Of a DNA stretch of 64,000 bases, positions 1 through 11,960 are shown in pieces; position 1 is the stretch's first letter, and each line of letters opens with the position of its first letter. This DNA comes from Cinnamomum chago. Its lineage: Eukaryota > Streptophyta > Magnoliopsida > Laurales > Lauraceae. The stretch covers positions 45,922,001-45,986,000 of the forward strand of contig CP142456.1 of NCBI GenBank assembly GCA_038049695.1, read 5' to 3'. The notes beneath the pieces were generated by a model that saw nothing but the letters and a program-made list of their open reading frames with translations, searched no databases and had not been told where the DNA came from. The translations under genes were made by a program, and so were the position numbers.

Positions 1-177
1 GACTAATTGATTTGCTACATGCTTCCGCACTTAAAAAGAAATATTCATTTATGGTTGTGATATCCTCACTGCGGACACTTGTGGGAAGTTAAATAAATGT
101 ATGGCATTAAACTGATGTGGTACATTATTAGTCCCGATCCCGGATTAGTCCTTCGGGCCCGGTCCGAGGTCGCGACA
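1..177 (+). mobile_element. R0: 3' tail of an R-family LTR
   Basis: This is the last 177 bp of a long LTR whose 5' part lies left of the window. It has the family's 3' signature: a 'gctac..gcttccgcac' segment, 'cctcactgcggacac', 'gtcccgatcccggatta' and the terminus 'ggtcgcgaca'. The same end closes R1, R2, R3 and R7 and opens the reversed R4. It lies inside the copia C1 5' LTR. The bases after it, gatag (178-182), also occur at the matching place in the uninterrupted C1 3' LTR (about 8441-8445), as expected for one arm of a 5-bp target duplication. Confidence 0.85.
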
Positions 178-912
178 GATAGTGTGATTTGTCTCGATCA
201 TCGGAATGTAAGATTCTGGATCATGGTGCTGGTACATTGGATGTATTGAAGGACCATGAGAAGCACCTTATATACACTGTCTTTACTTTAAGGTCTGCTC
301 TCGTAATTCCCTAGCAATAGGCTCATAATCCTGAGACATTATGAACTTAAGTTTCTATCTATTCATTTGCTTTGAGTCGCCAATGAGTGAGGCCAATTGT
401 AGGTCAACACCTCGGTGATTTGGGTACGTGGTAGTAGAACTGTGAGAACATTCAATGGTCAAGATGGAATCTATCTTTAATATCCCCTTGTGCCAATTAA
501 TGGATTTATCATTGGTAAGTGCGCACCCATTCCAATTAAGAGTTAATTGGATCGGTACCAAATGATCACTATAATTAATTGGGGCTCAAGGATAATAAGA
601 TATGGATCTAATTTGGTGGACAGGTCCAATCGATCCATGGATATAGATGGAGGGGCCTACTTGTGGTAATTAGGAAGTTTAGGGTCTTCATTGTAATATA
701 TTCCTAAGACTGGAGTTCAATTGCATTTATATAGTGGAGTTATTTGCAATTAACTGTGGGCCCGGATTGCACATGAGATGTGGGGTCGTGTGTCCCAGTT
801 GGAGCCAGCTTTCTAAGGAATCCCTAGTGGTCCCCACGCTAGCCCAAGATATTAGAAAGATACTAATTATAGTAGAACTCTAAAAGGAAATAGAAAGTTA
901 CTATTTCTATTT

Positions 913-1071
913 GAAGTGAGACTTCTAATAGTGGTAATAGTGAGTTACTAATTATTAATGGAAGTGAGACTTCTATTTTAATTAGTAAAAGAGGAAGTTA
1001 CTAATCTTATTTGAAGTAAGACTTCTAATTGTGATTTAGTAAGCAACTAATTATAGTGGAAGTAAGACTTC
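913..1071 (+). repeat. Array of four GAAGTNNNACTTC inverted repeats
   Basis: Four copies of a 13-bp interrupted palindrome (GAAGT, three bases, ACTTC) start at 913, 961, 1013 and 1059, about 46-52 bp apart. They lie just upstream of the TATA-like box at 1105. The 3' LTR has the matching, more decayed array. Repeats at this position in the U3 of copia LTRs can act as transcriptional enhancers; that role here is inferred. Confidence 0.7.
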
Positions 1072-1104
1072 TATTTCAATTAGTAAGAGGAGGTGCTTGA
1101 ATGC

Positions 1105-1113
1105 TATAAAAGG
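1105..1113 (+). promoter_or_regulatory. TATA-like box of the C1 5' LTR
   Basis: The sequence tataaaagg lies between the inverted-repeat array and a CT-rich leader, the usual place of the U3 core promoter. The equivalent in the 3' LTR is degraded to acataaagagg (about 9370). Confidence 0.55.
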
Positions 1114-1611
1114 AGGAGAGAAGCCCTAGGATGTCCCCTATGCATGATCCCATCTTGGATTTCACGCCCAAGATCCCTAGTGCAAGTGTTGCACACTCCT
1201 CTTCTTCTCCCTCTTCTAGTTTCCTCTAGGGTTTTTCTCTTAGAGATTCCACCATCTTCTTGAGAAAAGAGAATCTGATACAGGTCATAGCGTGGAAGAT
1301 CAAAAGTTGTTGGAGGTTCTGATTTGATTAGTGAAGGTGTTCATCATCAAAGAAAGAATTCAAATTCTCCATTAGAGCACTACAAAGCTCCAAAGGTATA
1401 ATCTACATCCTTGTATGTTGTAGATTTTGTGGTTGCATGTTTAGGTGTTGTTTTCTATCTTCTAAATAGGTTATGTTGCTGTACATGATTAATGAGTTTG
1501 AGGAATTGCATCCTGGATTGGGTTTGGTGCCTTCTAGATAGTTGATCCCTGCATCAAGTGGGTAAAAACTTTTTTAAACATATCTGAAAGGCCCACCTAT
1601 TTTCCAACACT

Positions 1612-2048
1612 GATGCTAAGGCGGATGCGGTCTCAGTAGGAGTTATTACTTTATGTTTCCAAGATAATAAGTTGGTTTTGTCAGACACTCTATATGTACC
1701 GTCTTTAAGACGGAATTTAATTTCAGTTTCTAGTTTGGTGAATAAAAGTTATTCTATTACTTTTGGTACTGAAGTGGTCATAAAGAGGAACGGTGCTTTT
1801 ATATGTTCTGGCAAGGTAACCAATGGGCTTTATCTGTTAACTCCCACAATGTATGAGATACATGATACCGAAATAATTAATACGCCATCATTAAAAAGGT
1901 CACCTTCATCTAATTCAACAAAACTTTGGCACTTGAGGCTAGGTCATATAAACCTAAATAGGATTGACAGGCTAGTGAAAGATGGTATCTTTCCTTAATT
2001 GGTTGTAGAACCAATGCCTGTCTGTGAGTCCTGTCTGGAAGGAAAAAT
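1612..2048 (+). pseudogene. Copia pol fragment: GAG-pre-integrase domain
   Basis: Translation in the frame of base 1612 gives the copia pre-integrase region: LYVPSLRRNLISVSSL near its start, LWHLRLGHINLNRI (the H of the zinc-binding site), and CESCLEG (the Cys pair) at the end. In the family this domain is the HHCC zinc finger at the N-terminus of integrase. A TAA at 1996-1998 interrupts the frame. The fragment starts abruptly after the 5' LTR, so gag and protease are missing. It ends where a solo LTR was inserted; the frame resumes at 4020 with integrase core sequence. Confidence 0.85.
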
Positions 2049-4014
2049 TGAAAGTATATGCGTATTGGATCTGAATACACATGTAAGGGACGTCCATTGC
2101 TGATATATCTTTGATCATATATCACAGATCAGATCTGGCAGCGCAAATCAGCCATGAAATACGCATATAAATTCCATGAAATCATGATCAACAAGTGTAC
2201 AATAAAAGGAAATGAGTGAGGACTGATACCTTGATTATATGAAGACTTCAAATCTCTGATATTAGTCTTCCAAAGGACAGATCACAAGCCTGCAATCAGC
2301 AATGTAGATTGCAGGAATTTTCTGCAGTAACTATTCTTTTGATCTTCTCTTCTATTCCACAACCCAATCTGATTGGCTTTGATTGTGGGATCAAAATATG
2401 GATTCCTTGAGGGGTTTTCTGAACTATACTTTGTGGAAAAGACCAGGACCTGATCTCCTCTCTTCAATGAAGGAAGAAGAGGAGGGCAATGGGCGTATAT
2501 ATCTCTCTCTTTTGGGCAGCCTATAAGTCTTGCACGCCTAGGGTTTCTTTTCCATCCTTCTGTTGCACACATAGGGAGAGATCTATATAGATGGTTTAAT
2601 TCTCTCTAAAAGGTAGGACCATCCCATAAAGTTAGCAATCAACTACCTTAGGGGTGCAACACTTCCTAATTATAGATACTAAAATTTAGTAAACTTTAAT
2701 CATAGGAATTCTTACCCAATGAGGAATTCAACCTTCCAAGTAAAGATACCTAGTTAAAGTTGGAAACCTCGCACAAGGGTCTCCCTTTATGGCTCGCCCA
2801 CAAGATAGATAAACGCACCATGGCCCACAAGTAAATAATTAAGCTAGAGTTAAATTCATGTATGCCATCAAAGGCCTATTTGAATTTAAACTAAAAATTA
2901 TTTTTCCACAAAAAATAATTCAACCTCATTTCATCTAATTAAATTAGGAAACCATGCCAATATAGAAAAATGGCTAGAAGAGGGACAAAAAGACATATTT
3001 TCCCTTGGCTCCCAAAATGACGAAAGTGTCCATGCTAACCCCATAGCAACATTAAGATCATTTTAACCCCAACTCATTCCACTAAAGAGTTATGGTTGCA
3101 TTCCAGGGACAAATATTAAATATGAAATAAGCTCGTCAGGAAATGACATTCGTCTTCGACCTACTAAGTGAAATGACCGAAATGCCCCTCTATGTAACAT
3201 CCATAATCAAGTCAGGTTATCCGATGTACTATCAACTTCTTGATTATATCTCAACCTCAGAACTTCATATCCTTGATTTAATCATCATGCGGATATCATT
3301 CTCTTGGTCCAGGGAGCGACCCACAAGTTCAATATCCATATGGAATATCCATATACTAAGATCTTAGATTTTGATGATTAATTGGATATTTCTAAGGGGA
3401 CGATCACTCCATCACAAGATGGCATAGATTCTTTATTGCATATGTACGTCCTAACTAATCAAGCTCGAGTACCCAAAACACATAGTTGTTGACCCATGAA
3501 CAGGATCTCACCCATGGTGAATTAAAGTACAAGAACTCAACTTCGTCAGTTCATCCACATATGCTCAAGATTAAGAGCACTGGTCACTCAGTAGCATAAG
3601 GTGACTTGATCTCTCTCAGTGATAGTACTATTTTAGAGATCACACCTACAAGTGGTCCTATTCAATGCATGACACATGCACTAATGAGATAAATCTGGAA
3701 AAGCCTCCCGTGACTAAGGTAAGTCACCCTGAATACAGGAGAGTATCTCACTATAACTTATACCAAGATGAAGTGCCCAACTCCATCTCTCAGTTATGAA
3801 CCAGTTTATTGTTTCAAGTGTCCATGACTCAGACCTGTCTATGTGTAGACACTACACACCCAAGTCATTTATTAGAAACAATGGACCTTACACAAACATA
3901 CATATATACATGCAGTAAGAGAAAAATAATAATTCTAATAAATAACCAGTAAATATCCAGTAACAGAGATGTGGAAGCTGTCAGTGGGCTTTAGGGCATA
4001 CACGAAACCCAACA
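2049..4014 (+). mobile_element. Solo LTR (1966 bp) inserted in copia pol
   Basis: The segment begins TGAAAGTATATGC and ends ..AACCCAACA, and is flanked by the perfect 5-bp duplication aaaat (2044-2048 and 4015-4019). Removing it with one duplication puts the pre-integrase and integrase halves back in one frame. No second LTR, primer-binding site or coding domain is inside, so it is a solo LTR left by LTR-LTR recombination. Its lineage is unknown. Short open frames inside it are not conserved proteins. Confidence 0.85.
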
Positions 4015-4017
4015 AAA

Positions 4018-4230
4018 ATGACCAAAAGACCCTTTTCATCCAAGGGCAATAGGGCCAAAGATTTATTGGAATTAGTGCATACTGATGTGTGTGGACCCAT
4101 TAATGTCAGAGCCAGAGGAGGATATGAGTATTTCATCACTTTCACAGATGACTACTCAAGATATGGATACATATACCTTATGCACCGTAAGTCCGAGGCT
4201 ATTGAAAAGTTCAAAGACCTCATAGCCTTT
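4018..4230 (+). pseudogene. Copia pol fragment: start of the integrase core
   Basis: The translation contains LELVHTDVCGPI, with the first catalytic Asp of the DDE triad (HTD), then YFITFTDDYSRYGYIYLM, the conserved second strand with its DDYSR motif. It continues the frame broken at 2048. The reading stops near 4230, where the sequence changes to the interior of N1b. The rest of integrase and all of reverse transcriptase are missing. The exact junction is blurred by shared bases around 4228-4233. Confidence 0.85.
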
Positions 4231-6055
4231 TCCATTGCATTGCAAGCTTAGTACATTTGCTAAGAGTGGAGATGTTGCATGATAGATTGATCCCTTTAAC
4301 TTCATACCTTCTTGTGCTCACATAGTTATATTCTTTATTGATGATATGGTATGAGTTAGATCTTGAGTGTTGATTGATCCTCTCTATGCAAATGTCAAAT
4401 TGTTCTATGTATGGTTGTGATCTTAGTTATATTTGTAGAAACCATACTAGAACTCAAATCCATCCTCTATGCCTTATAGTCATTTCTATTTGGATGGTTA
4501 TGATGTTGAATCATATGTATTCTCTAAATGATGTCATTCTTATATATGTTTCAACTTCATAGTAGTGTTCTTGATCATATGAAACTCTTTGAAATCTATT
4601 CCTCATATTTCTATATGTTTGATGGATATCTTAGATGTTGAATTCATATGATTTTGACACTTTGAAAATTGCATGCATTTCCAAGCTATATCCTTTTGCA
4701 TAGCAATTTACCTTGTTCATCACTATGCTCATTAGTCATACCTTAAAAGTGATGAATATCCATTTATGTTGCTTGATGGAATTTTGTGTTTGTCACATTC
4801 TTGCTCTTTATCATGTTGTCAAATTCAATTGCTTTCTATTGGTAAAATCTTCGATTGATTTGATTTCTTGTGAATGTGATAGACCATGTGTACATTGGAT
4901 TGAACTTGCTAGTTATATGTTTTCATTCCATGTCACACTCCATTAGCATCATAATGTTCATGGTTGCCACCTCCCTTGCTCATATAGGTAAATCTCATGA
5001 CCACCATGTTTATGTGTTCATAATATTGGTTGGTTAATTGTTGAGGTAGGCTTCATGTTTGAATTTCATTTCACTCATTCTTGCACATTAATAGTCATAT
5101 TTATTGTTTGAATGAAATGATTTCAAATCTTTCATAGCATATGATCTTCATAGTTAAATTATTTGATGCTATGATTAATAAACCCCATTTCATCATGGAT
5201 AGCTCTAATTTGGATTTTTCCTAATAGGTATATTTTTAAATCCATTTTAGAGTGATTTCTTTAATAGACTTATCTTTAAATCTCAATTGGTATTCTTTGG
5301 TTTTCCAATTGGTATCCATGATTGCTTTTCTCATTGACCTTAGTCTCTTTTGGTAATTTAATAATATTGAGCTTTATAGTTAAACGAATCTAATCCTTCT
5401 CTTGAAGTTGACCCTCAATTGGTTAAACCATCTTCTTCTTGAACCAAATAGTTATACCTTTGTCAAAAGTTTGACAAAAGAAGAGAATGGATTGAGGGGG
5501 AGTGTAAACCTTCGTAGGAAGTATTAGTTTTGATCAAATTGACCCTTGGATTGACTTTGAACCCTTAGAGACTACTTCCATACATGATAGCCTGTTATGT
5601 ATTTCACTTTCGATTTCTTTTGTTAACAGGTGCTACTAAAAGGTATTTTCCTTATTTCATGTGTGTAGGTACCTTTGCAATTTAATGTCAAAGGGGGAGA
5701 GAGCATTCTAGTTCTCAAAAGGGTGAAGAGAATGTCCAAGTTTCCTAAGGGGAGGTTTTGTATGATCTTCTACAGGGGGAGAGAATACATACCTTGCCAA
5801 AGGGAGAGAGAGGCATGGTCAAAGGGGGAGAGCTAATAGAAGAAAGAAATCTTGGAGCTAAAGAAGATGCTTGGCAATAGAGAGAAAGATAGAAAGAAAG
5901 ATTGAAGAATAATCAAGCACCAAGCATCATGAAGAATAAAGAAAAGAGCCCAAGCTAAGAGAAGCATCCAAGAAGATTTCAAGACTTGTCCAGCTTAGGG
6001 GGAGCTGAAGACTTTGTGTGTAATTTCAATGATGAGTAAATTGCCATCAAATTGC

Positions 6056-6067
6056 AAAGGGGGAGAT
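6056..6067 (+). promoter_or_regulatory. Polypurine tract of N1b
   Basis: The sequence aaagggggagat lies directly before the LTR, identical to the tract at 42204-42215 in N1. It would prime plus-strand synthesis in a functional element. Confidence 0.75.
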
Positions 6068-6585
6068 TTTTAGGGATTTTGTATTTGCAATTTGATGGAT
6101 GCATTTTCACTTTAGCATCATTTGGATTTTCACACATACATTGTTTTAGAAAATCTTGAAATCTGGTTTTATACATGCATTGGATTTTAGACTTGTAGAA
6201 TTAATGATTTATGCATGTTTTGTTGTTAAACTTGGATGCATTTGTTTTAGAATCCGAACTCTTTTGAAAACCTAATTCTTTGTGTATTACTTTTGAGAAA
6301 TCAAATTGAGGATTTAGGTTTGTGCCTTGCATACATTCATCACTTTCAGAATCATTTTTGTATGCATTTAAATGTGAAAAGAGTTTTTAGAAATCAAACA
6401 AGCCATTGGTTTTAAAGTTTCGAATCATTTTAAGGCTTTTTGTGTTTCATGTTTTTAATCATCTTAGTTTGATTTAAAACATGTTTTTCAAGCTTGATTT
6501 AGTTGCCAAAAGTTCCCCCAAGAAATACTTTGAAATGTGAGATTTTTGGAATTTTTGGTCCCAGGAGGTCAACCTGCCAGTGTGG

Positions 6586-6718
6586 CAGGTCGACCTGGCC
6601 AGGGACCCAAGTCGACCTGGCACACTACAGGCCGACTGGGTTCCTGAAGCTCCAACGGTCAGAAATAGAGCCGTTGTGAAGGCCAGGTCAACCCAGCCCT
6701 GTTTCCAGGTCGACCTGG
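6586..6718. repeat. Palindrome cluster, CCAGGTCGACCTGG type
   Basis: Perfect palindromes lie at 6586-6597 (CAGGTCGACCTG) and 6705-6718 (CCAGGTCGACCTGG). A GTCGACCTGG half-unit is at 6611, with degenerate AGGTCAACC copies near 6567 and 6684. The cluster is GC-rich in an AT-rich LTR. Confidence 0.75.
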
Positions 6719-7368
6719 GACTAGCCGTTGGACTGTTTTTTGGTTTAAAGTCCATTCATTTCCCATCTTTCAAGAGGCTTGATTCATGAACTTTTGAGAC
6801 CATTTTGGAGTCAAAGAAAGGGGAAGAAGTTGGAAAGGCTAGAGGGCTTTTTGAAATCAAATGCTTGAGTTTTTAAAATGTACATCTTACTAGTATTTTG
6901 ATTTCCATTAAAATGAAATTCATGCATGCTTAAATCTTTGTATTTTCACTTATGCATGATTTCTAGAGATGTTTTGCAAACTCATTATCATCTTTGGAAT
7001 ATTAAGAATGGTTTGCAAACTCTCTTGACTAATTCACATGCTCTTAGACTTTAATACTCATACAACTTGTTTTAGCTCATGTCTTTAAGTTGTTTGAATC
7101 TTTCATGTGATTAGTATTAATCTTCAATCATCATTTTCTAAGCTTTGATTTTAAAATGCATCAAGCATTCATTTAGGAGCTTCATTGTAGAAATTGATTG
7201 AAGTAAAGCATTCATACACTTGTGCACACACTTTACTTTCTTTAGTGTATGTTTGTAATTTGATTTACACTTTCATATTCGCCTATTTTAGAGGCAAATA
7301 CATTGTGCTTAAATTGTATCTCTTAGAGTGATCTTTTGTGAAGACACCTTCTTAGAGAAATATTTATT

Positions 7369-7507
7369 TGTAAAGGTTATTGCTTAGCCTAAGAAAAGCA
7401 TTGTGTAAAGGTTATTGCTTAGCCTTGAAAAGCATCTTGTAAAGGTTGTTGTTGAGCCTAGTAAAAACAACTTTGTAACGGTTATTGCTTAGCTTATTGA
7501 AAAGCAT
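7369..7507 (+). repeat. Tandem repeat, four copies of about 35 bp
   Basis: Units start with tgtaaaggtt or a variant at 7369, 7404, 7438 and 7474 and continue with 'attgcttagcct..aaaagcat'. They lie in the 3' third of the N1b LTR. Confidence 0.75.
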
Positions 7508-7765
7508 AAATAGTGGAAATCCGGTGGGGTGATTGGATCACAAGCCGGTAGTGGACGTAGGCATTGAGGCCGAACCACTATAAACCTTTGTGTTGTGGTG
7601 CTTGCTTTTGTGGTGATTGTTTATATTATCTTCCGCATTTTGTTTGTTAATCATCACATGTGACTAGTTTACCTTAAAGAATTAAAATTGGTCTAAATTG
7701 GTCATAGTTGTAGCACACCCTATTAACCCCCCCCCCCCTCTAGGGTTAGGATCCCAGGACTTTCA

Positions 7766-8071
7766 GATTTCACTTCTGAGGCTGAATATGTAACGGCTTG
7801 TGAAGCAGCTAAAGAAGCAGTATGGCTCAAAAAATTCCTTTTGGATCTTGGAGTGGTACTTTTGGAGCGACAGCCGCTCACAGTTTACTATGACAGCAGC
7901 GGGGCAGTCGCTCAGTACAAGGAACCCAGGAGCCATAAAAGCCAAAAGCACGTACAGAGGAAGTATCACTTGGTCAGAGAGATTGTGCAGAGATGTGACA
8001 TTGCAATCACCAAGATAGCTTCTGCGGACAATCTGGCTGATCCCTTTACTAAGCCTTTGAGCAACTTGTAG
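7766..8071 (+). pseudogene. Copia pol fragment: C-terminal RNase H
   Basis: In the frame of base 7772 the translation contains TSEAEYVTACEAAKEAVWLK (RNase H catalytic Glu region), then VYYDSSGAVAQ (catalytic Asp), HVQRKYHLVRE and the C-terminal ADNLADPFTKPL, ending at TAG 8069-8071. This is the end of a copia pol. The N-terminal part of RNase H and all of reverse transcriptase are missing because N1b and a deletion lie immediately upstream. The frame itself is open to its natural stop. Confidence 0.88.
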
Positions 8072-8124
8072 ACGGGATGGGCATGAGATGCAATCCTGAT
8101 TGGCATTGAGCCCAAGTGAGAGAT

Positions 8125-9909
8125 TGTTAGTTTTATGGTCTCAATACCAAGAATGTGAAGTAATAAATTGATTAATTTCTTTATTTATCAATACAATCAT
8201 GTTTTCCTTTCATGAGATGAATGGTGTTTAATTATATACTAGCACATAGCCAATACGAGTGACATAATGGATCATGAGATGAACCGAAGTCCACAAGTAT
8301 ACTAGATGTAATACATGTGTGTGGATGAGATCCACATACAGGAGACATGTATTGCAAATCTTATACTTAAATATCTTCACAACCAATGATGAGATTGGGC
8401 ATCTCATCTGACAAGGTTGTAGCACTTTAATCGCTATGAGATAGTGTGATTTGTCTCGATCATCGGAATGTAAGATTCTGGATCATGGTGCTGGTACATT
8501 GGATGTATTGAAGGACCATGAAAAGCACCTTATATACACCGTCTTTACTTTAAGGTCTGCTCTCATAATTCCCTAGCAATAGGCTCATAATCCTGAGACA
8601 TTAATGAACTCAAGTTTTTACCTATTCATTTGCTTTGAGTCACCAATGAGTGAGGCCAATTGTAGGTCAACACCTCGGTGATTTGGGTACATGGTAGTAG
8701 AGCTGTGGGAACATTCAATGATCGAGTTGGAATCTATCTTTAATATCCCCTTGTGCCAATTAATGGATTTATCCTTGGTAAATGCGCACCCATTCCAATT
8801 AAGAGTTAATTGGATCGGTACCAAATGATCATTATAATTAATTGGGGCTCAAGGATAATAAGATATGGATCTATTTTGGTGGACAGGTCCAATTGATCTA
8901 TGGATATAGATGGAGGGGCCTACTTGTGGTACTGATGAAGTTTAGGGTCTTCATTGTAATATATTCCTAAGAATGGAGTGCAATTGCATTTATATAATGG
9001 AGTTATTTGCAATTAACTGTGGGCCAGGATTGCACATGAGATGTGGGGTCGCGTGTCCCAGTTGGAGCCGGCTTTCTAAGGAATCCCTAGTGGTCCCCAC
9101 GCTAGCCCAAGTTATTAGAAATATACTAATTATACTTGAACACTAATAGGAAGGTTACTATTTCTATTTGAAATGAGACTTCTAATGGTGGTAATAGTAA
9201 GTTACAAATTATTAATGGAAGTAGGACTTCTATTTTAATGAGAAAGGAGAAAGCTACTAATTGTTGTGGAAGTGAGACTTCTATGGCAACTAGCAAGGGA
9301 GAAGGTTACTATTTTGTAATAGGAGTTAAACTTCTATTTCAAATAGGGTAAGAGGTGGGCTTGAGGGCTACATAAAGAGGAATTAACCCCTCTTGGACGT
9401 CCTCCATGCTATTCCGTCTAGGGATTCACGCCCAGCCCCTTATTTTGAGTGCAAGTGTTGCATCTCTTCCTCCCTTCCCTCTTCTAGTTCTCTTCTCTTC
9501 CTCCTCTAGTTCCTTGGAGTTACTAGTTAGGTTTTCTCTTGAAGTTTCCACCAATCTTCTTGAGAAAAGAGATCTAATACGGGTCATAGCGTGGAAGATC
9601 AATGGGTGTTGGAGATTCTTATTTGATTAGTGAAGGCGTTCATCATCAAAGAAAGAGATCAACTTCTCCACTAGAGCACTACTAAGCTCCAAAGGTATAA
9701 TCTACATCCTTGTATGTTGTAGATTTCGTGGTTGCATGTTTAGGTGTTGTTTTCTATCTTATAGATAGTATATATTGATGTACATGATTTATGAGTTTGA
9801 GGGATTGCATCCTGGATTGGGTCTTGTTGCCTTCTTGATACTTGATTCCTGCATTAAGTGGATCAAAAGTTTTTGAAACCTATCTGAATGGCCCACCTAT
9901 TTTCCAACA
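8125..9909 (+). repeat. C1 copia 3' LTR
   Basis: This 1785-bp LTR begins TGTTAGTTTTATGG after a weak purine-rich stretch (cccaagtgagagat) and ends ..CTATTTTCCAACA. It matches 178-1609 from about 8441 on, with a related but more diverged inverted-repeat array at 9170-9334. The base order around 8441 shows the site into which R0 inserted in the other LTR. Confidence 0.85.
9170..9334 (+). repeat. Decayed inverted-repeat array in the C1 3' LTR
   Basis: Four units of the GAAGTNNNACTTC pattern lie at 9170-9182, 9218-9230, 9269-9281 and 9322-9334, some with one or two mismatches. They match the array at 913-1071 in number and approximate spacing. Confidence 0.65.
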
Positions 9910-11886
9910 AGTATATCAGACACGATGGTCTGGTAGTTAATCAATTTAGGCATGAACATGAAATGAATAAAATCTGAAGGAATAATGTTAAAACAATATA
10001 CTGAGTTTAAAACAATAATATGACTAAGAGACCTTTCAAAAATATGAAAGTCCATGAACAATATGGAACAAATCTAGCATGAGTACATATAATATCGCGA
10101 ACAATAAATCCATGTTGAGCTCATCCTTTCTCTCTCATACATGATGACAAGAGTAAGTAGAACAGAACAGAACAAAATCCCATGCCACACGAAGTGGGTG
10201 GGGGCCGGCCGCGGAACTGGAAACAGAACAGAGGTGTATATATGAATATACGACTAATCTGTAGATAGTCCATGTGTTTAAGGACCCCCCAAATAGTGGA
10301 TCAGACTGAAGGGGCAGTCCAAGCTCAGTGGTATTCACCTATAGTCATGAATGCACAAAACAAAGCAAAACGTATACAAGACAGATCGAAAATAGGGTAA
10401 AATCACTTATCAAAACAAAGCGAATAGCATAAGCTATGAAATTATCGAAACATAAGAAGTGATTCCCTATTTGGTTCTTGAAATAATCCAAAACAAAACT
10501 GATACTTGTAAGTCAAAACAAGTGCAAACCGATACCCGAAACAAAACTAATACATATAAGTCAAAACAAGTGTAAACCGATATCCGTAACAAAACTGATA
10601 CTTATAAATCAAAATACGTGCAAAACGATATTCTTCATGTCAAAAATAAGTTTTCAAAACGAACTCTCAAGTATATGCTAAGGCCCTTCATTTGATTCTT
10701 GTGTAATTGAAACTCAAATGTTGGAATTAAAAGCGGATTGGTGCCCCTGAAGCTAAACAACATCTCAAATTTCCAAGTGCACAATATCAAGTTAAAAAGC
10801 CTCTCAACATATTCTAGTTTTCATTCTCATAAAAAATCTTTAAAAATCCATCTTCCAACCATTTCATCATCCAAACTCCTCCATTCTCCAAACATCAATA
10901 ATCATCAACAAAACCCTTGAAAGCAAGTAATTTGTAACAAAACAAGATTTTTCATGCTTAGCTAAATGGACAATTTTCAAAGTAATATAAGAAACATGTG
11001 CAAGCAAGTTCAAATTGGAGTCCAAAAAAATAACATTCAACCTTGTTAATATTAATACGAATGCACTAGAACAAGAGATTAAAACATTTTGAAACCAAAG
11101 ATGCATCCAAACAAAGCATGCACTAGGAAAGTGACCAGTCCTAAAACAGGGTTTCAAATATAATTTATTCTCCGCTATTATCTATGCTTGAAAAAGCAAA
11201 GATGTTAACCGAGTATCGTATCTAAGTTGTGTTGTTTCCTAAATTCCTAAACTAATCCTAGTAGAAGACAAAGTTATGATTACTAAACTAATCCTAATAG
11301 AAAGCGAAGTATTAGTTTGATGGGTTTTGATTTCTAAATTAACAAATTAAACACAAGGTTGATTCAATCAGAGAAAAGATCTAAGGGTACGAATCCACTC
11401 TAACCTCACACAATGGCAAGTATAGACCTAGGGTTTTACTATCAACGCTATACAGACTCATCCTGGTTACAAACCTTCAGAGTCAAAAAATAAAGAATGT
11501 GGATGTGAATCGGGGCATAACCTATCTCTATGGCATAGACTATCCTAGATCTAACAAACACATTCATTCAAGCATCATTATATGACTTAGTATTCAAATC
11601 TACAAGATTAAAATACCAAAGAAAGAGATATTGCATTAATAAAATCCAATCAATGGATAAACATCTTGTCATATAACCAAAAGCGTTTAAAGTAAAACCC
11701 TAAACCTATACATCACCATAAACAAGAGATTAGGGCTTCATCGTAACCCAAAGATAAAGGTTTAGTTACGCATGGAAGACGATTGGCGAAGAATCTCTGA
11801 TGAAATCTCCATTGACGCACTTCCAAAAGCTCCAAAACCTTGCTCCAGACCTTCTCCCAAGATGTGTATCCCCCCAAAAACGAGTT

Positions 11887-11902
11887 TGGGCTCTTATTTA
11901 TA
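11887..11902 (-). promoter_or_regulatory. TATA-like box of S1
   Basis: The minus strand reads cttataaataagagcc, a good core-promoter box, downstream of the palindromes in the direction of LTR transcription. Confidence 0.5.
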
Positions 11903-11960
11903 AGTTTTGGGATGAAAAACCTTGTCAAAACGCACATGTGACGGACTCTCGTACGATCCG

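Larger units (their letters stand above)
178..1609 (+). repeat. C1 copia 5' LTR (5' part displaced by R0)
   Basis: This stretch aligns along its length with 8441-9909. Shared landmarks are 'gtgatttgtctcgatcatcgg', 'gtgggcc.ggattgcacatgag' and the terminus 'cccacctattttccaaca'. It contains an upstream array of imperfect inverted repeats, a TATA-like box and a pyrimidine-rich leader. There is no primer-binding site after the LTR end: coding sequence of the pre-integrase domain begins within three bases, which shows an internal deletion. Nothing in it is a gene. Confidence 0.85.
4231..7765 (+). mobile_element. N1b: 5'-truncated non-coding LTR element
   Basis: Bases 4231-6067 align with the interior of N1 (about 40275-42215) and are followed by an LTR (6068-7765). 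The 5' LTR and the 5' part of the interior are missing, so the element was truncated together with copia pol by a deletion. No retroviral domain is visible in either copy. The interior is AT-rich with purine-rich 'aaagggggaga' blocks near the end. It is related to N1 but has a far longer LTR. Confidence 0.75.
6068..7765 (+). repeat. N1b 3' LTR, long form (1.7 kb)
   Basis: Its start (ttttaggga..., TG mutated) and its end (..'agggtt.ggatcc' then 'ggactttca') match both ends of the 0.25-kb LTRs of N1. The middle, about 6247-7699, is absent from N1. This middle holds a palindrome cluster (6586-6718), four tandem copies of a 35-bp unit (7369-7507) and a C12 tract (7727-7738) close to the 3' end. 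Confidence 0.75.
178..9909 (+). mobile_element. C1: decayed, multiply interrupted Ty1/copia element
   Basis: Two related LTRs (178-1609 with its start displaced by R0, and 8125-9909) flank remnants of a copia pol: a pre-integrase domain, the start of the integrase core and the C-terminal RNase H, in the normal copia order. Gag and protease are absent, because the 5' LTR end runs straight into the pre-integrase coding region. Most of integrase and all of reverse transcriptase are absent where N1b begins. The interior also carries a solo LTR with its own target duplication. The left end and target duplication of C1 lie outside the window. It cannot encode any of its functions now. Confidence 0.85.
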
